Shown here: positions 6,091 to 6,888 of the stretch, piece by piece | Layout of the letters: every line of letters begins with the position of its first letter | How positions within the stretch are numbered: position 1 is the first letter of the stretch | Assembly (NCBI GenBank): GCA_947040475.1 | Contig: CAMRBT010000081.1 | Span: 1 to 6,888 of the forward strand | From: an uncultured Brevinema sp. | Lineage (GTDB): Bacteria > Spirochaetota > Brevinematia > Brevinematales > Brevinemataceae | Direction: 5' to 3' | DNA: 6,888 bases | Notes under the pieces: generated by a model | The model's database searches: none | What the model was told of the DNA's origin: nothing | What the model saw: the letters and a program-made list of their open reading frames with translations, nothing else | Translations under genes and position numbers: made by a program

Positions 6091-6888
6091 TATTTTACAA
6101 ACTGTTTCGCTACCTCTGTTTTTTGATATTATTAATAATCACAGGATTTTATTTTTTTAGAGCAGTAGAGATTCCTTATTTCTCAAACTTATATAATACG
6201 ATAGACCGTGTTTATGCAGAAATTCCTAATAATTTTAGAGATGAAAAGGATGCTGATTTAGAAACTTTAATCACACAAAATTCTGTTGATTTATTACAAG
6301 AACCACAAGTAATTATAAATGACTTTTTTAATAATATTTCTACAGAATATGCCTTAGAAGAATCTATGATGCGTAGATATGATAACTTAGCTTATCTTAT
6401 TAGTGAATATTTACAATATCATGATTTTTTTAGAGATCTTATTGTGTACCAAAATGATATGATCATTTATAAATATAGCCAACTCTACTCTCCATCTGTT
6501 ATTGATTTTGAATACAAAAAAACATTAAGAAATAATAATGATGTTGTTGTTGAGTTTGTATTTGATTTAGCTATGCTCCAATCTGAATTGAATAAGATGA
6601 ATACTCGTATGTATTTACTTTATGATAATAAATTTCTATATGGTAAACATCTACAAAATATAGCTTTGACAGATATAGAAAAATATATCAAGCCTTACCA
6701 AAATTCAAGTAAACAACAAAGTTCTTTTTATAATTCTAAAAATCTATATGTCCATACAATCACAGACAATCTAAAATACCCCCTCACTATCTTTATAGTA
6801 AGTGAACGAAGTGGCTTTGATATAGGATATTTATTACAAATTTTATTTATACTGTTTTTTCCTACACTATTTGTTTTATTAGTTGTAT
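6087..6888 (+). CDS. Unidentified membrane protein with sensor-like extracytoplasmic region, C-terminus beyond the window
   Basis: Starts at an ATG overlapping the FtsB-like stop (ATGA, 6087-6090), with GAGGG at 6082-6086 directly against the start, so translation is probably coupled by termination-reinitiation. The open frame runs 267 codons to the window edge without a stop. An N-terminal membrane helix (about 7-25) leads to a roughly 220-residue hydrophilic region rich in Tyr, Asn, Asp and Leu, then a second hydrophobic stretch from about 246 to the edge (YLLQILFILFFPTLFVLLVV). Segments such as DLIVYQNDMIIYKYSQLY (117-134) and MYLLYDNKFLYG (175-186) read like alternating strands of a Cache/PAS-type sensor. 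This layout fits chemoreceptors, sensor kinases, diguanylate cyclases or SpoIIE-type phosphatases, whose output domain would lie past the edge. I recognise no specific family; the sensor reading is inference. Confidence 0.65.
   Translation, partial: MIFYKLFRYLCFLILLIITGFYFFRAVEIPYFSNLYNTIDRVYAEIPNNFRDEKDADLETLITQNSVDLLQEPQVIINDFFNNISTEYALEESMMRRYDNLAYLISEYLQYHDFFRDLIVYQNDMIIYKYSQLYSPSVIDFEYKKTLRNNNDVVVEFVFDLAMLQSELNKMNTRMYLLYDNKFLYGKHLQNIALTDIEKYIKPYQNSSKQQSSFYNSKNLYVHTITDNLKYPLTIFIVSERSGFDIGYLLQILFILFFPTLFVLLVV

Noticed and set aside
1..6888. Mobile elements, CRISPR arrays, tRNA or rRNA genes
   Set aside because: No transposase or integrase motifs, no regularly spaced direct repeats, and no tRNA- or rRNA-like sequence was seen; the gaps are too short and AT-rich.

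Overview
The window comes from an AT-rich bacterium (roughly one third G+C, judged by eye) that has a Gram-negative-type division and envelope arrangement. Low G+C, a YuxH/CdgJ-type EAL-HDOD regulator, a JAMM-DinG fusion and an FtsB-like protein carrying an extra C-terminal membrane helix would suit a spirochaete (Brevinema- or Brachyspira-like). This is a low-confidence inference; no rRNA or other decisive taxonomic marker is present.

Layout. Positions 1-5402 are all transcribed leftward (minus strand). In transcription order they hold an EAL-HDOD regulator (5402-4158), a DinG-family Fe-S helicase with an N-terminal JAMM metalloprotease-like domain and a TTG start (4054-1568), dUTPase (dut, 1484-1041) and the ribosome-associated GTPase Obg (1028 to beyond the left edge). 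Positions 5620-6888 are transcribed rightward: a small FtsB/DivIC-like two-helix membrane protein, translationally coupled through an ATGA overlap to a larger membrane protein with a sensor-like extracytoplasmic region that runs off the right edge. The 217-bp divergent gap (5403-5619) separates the two groups. No gap exceeds 300 bases.

Regulation. Two good sigma70-type promoters can be read on the minus strand. One precedes the EAL-HDOD gene (TTGAAA, 17 bp, TATAAT) and leaves a leader of about 70 nt carrying a 10-bp inverted repeat just upstream of the Shine-Dalgarno. The other precedes dut-obg (TTGCAA, 18 bp, TATAAT) and has a 14-bp perfect palindrome immediately upstream of its -35, overlapping the dinG stop codon. 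The dinG leader lacks a convincing promoter. It contains a 7-nt segment complementary to the dinG Shine-Dalgarno, so dinG may be read through from the EAL-HDOD gene and controlled at translation.

How the genes relate. dut and the DinG-like helicase both belong to genome maintenance (uracil exclusion; unwinding of damaged or structured DNA), and Obg links nucleotide state to ribosome assembly and growth. The EAL-HDOD protein is probably a c-di-GMP-linked or purely protein-binding regulator. The rightward pair looks envelope- or division-related. The most unusual item is the JAMM-DinG fusion, which has both an intact JAMM metal signature and a complete set of DinG helicase motifs.
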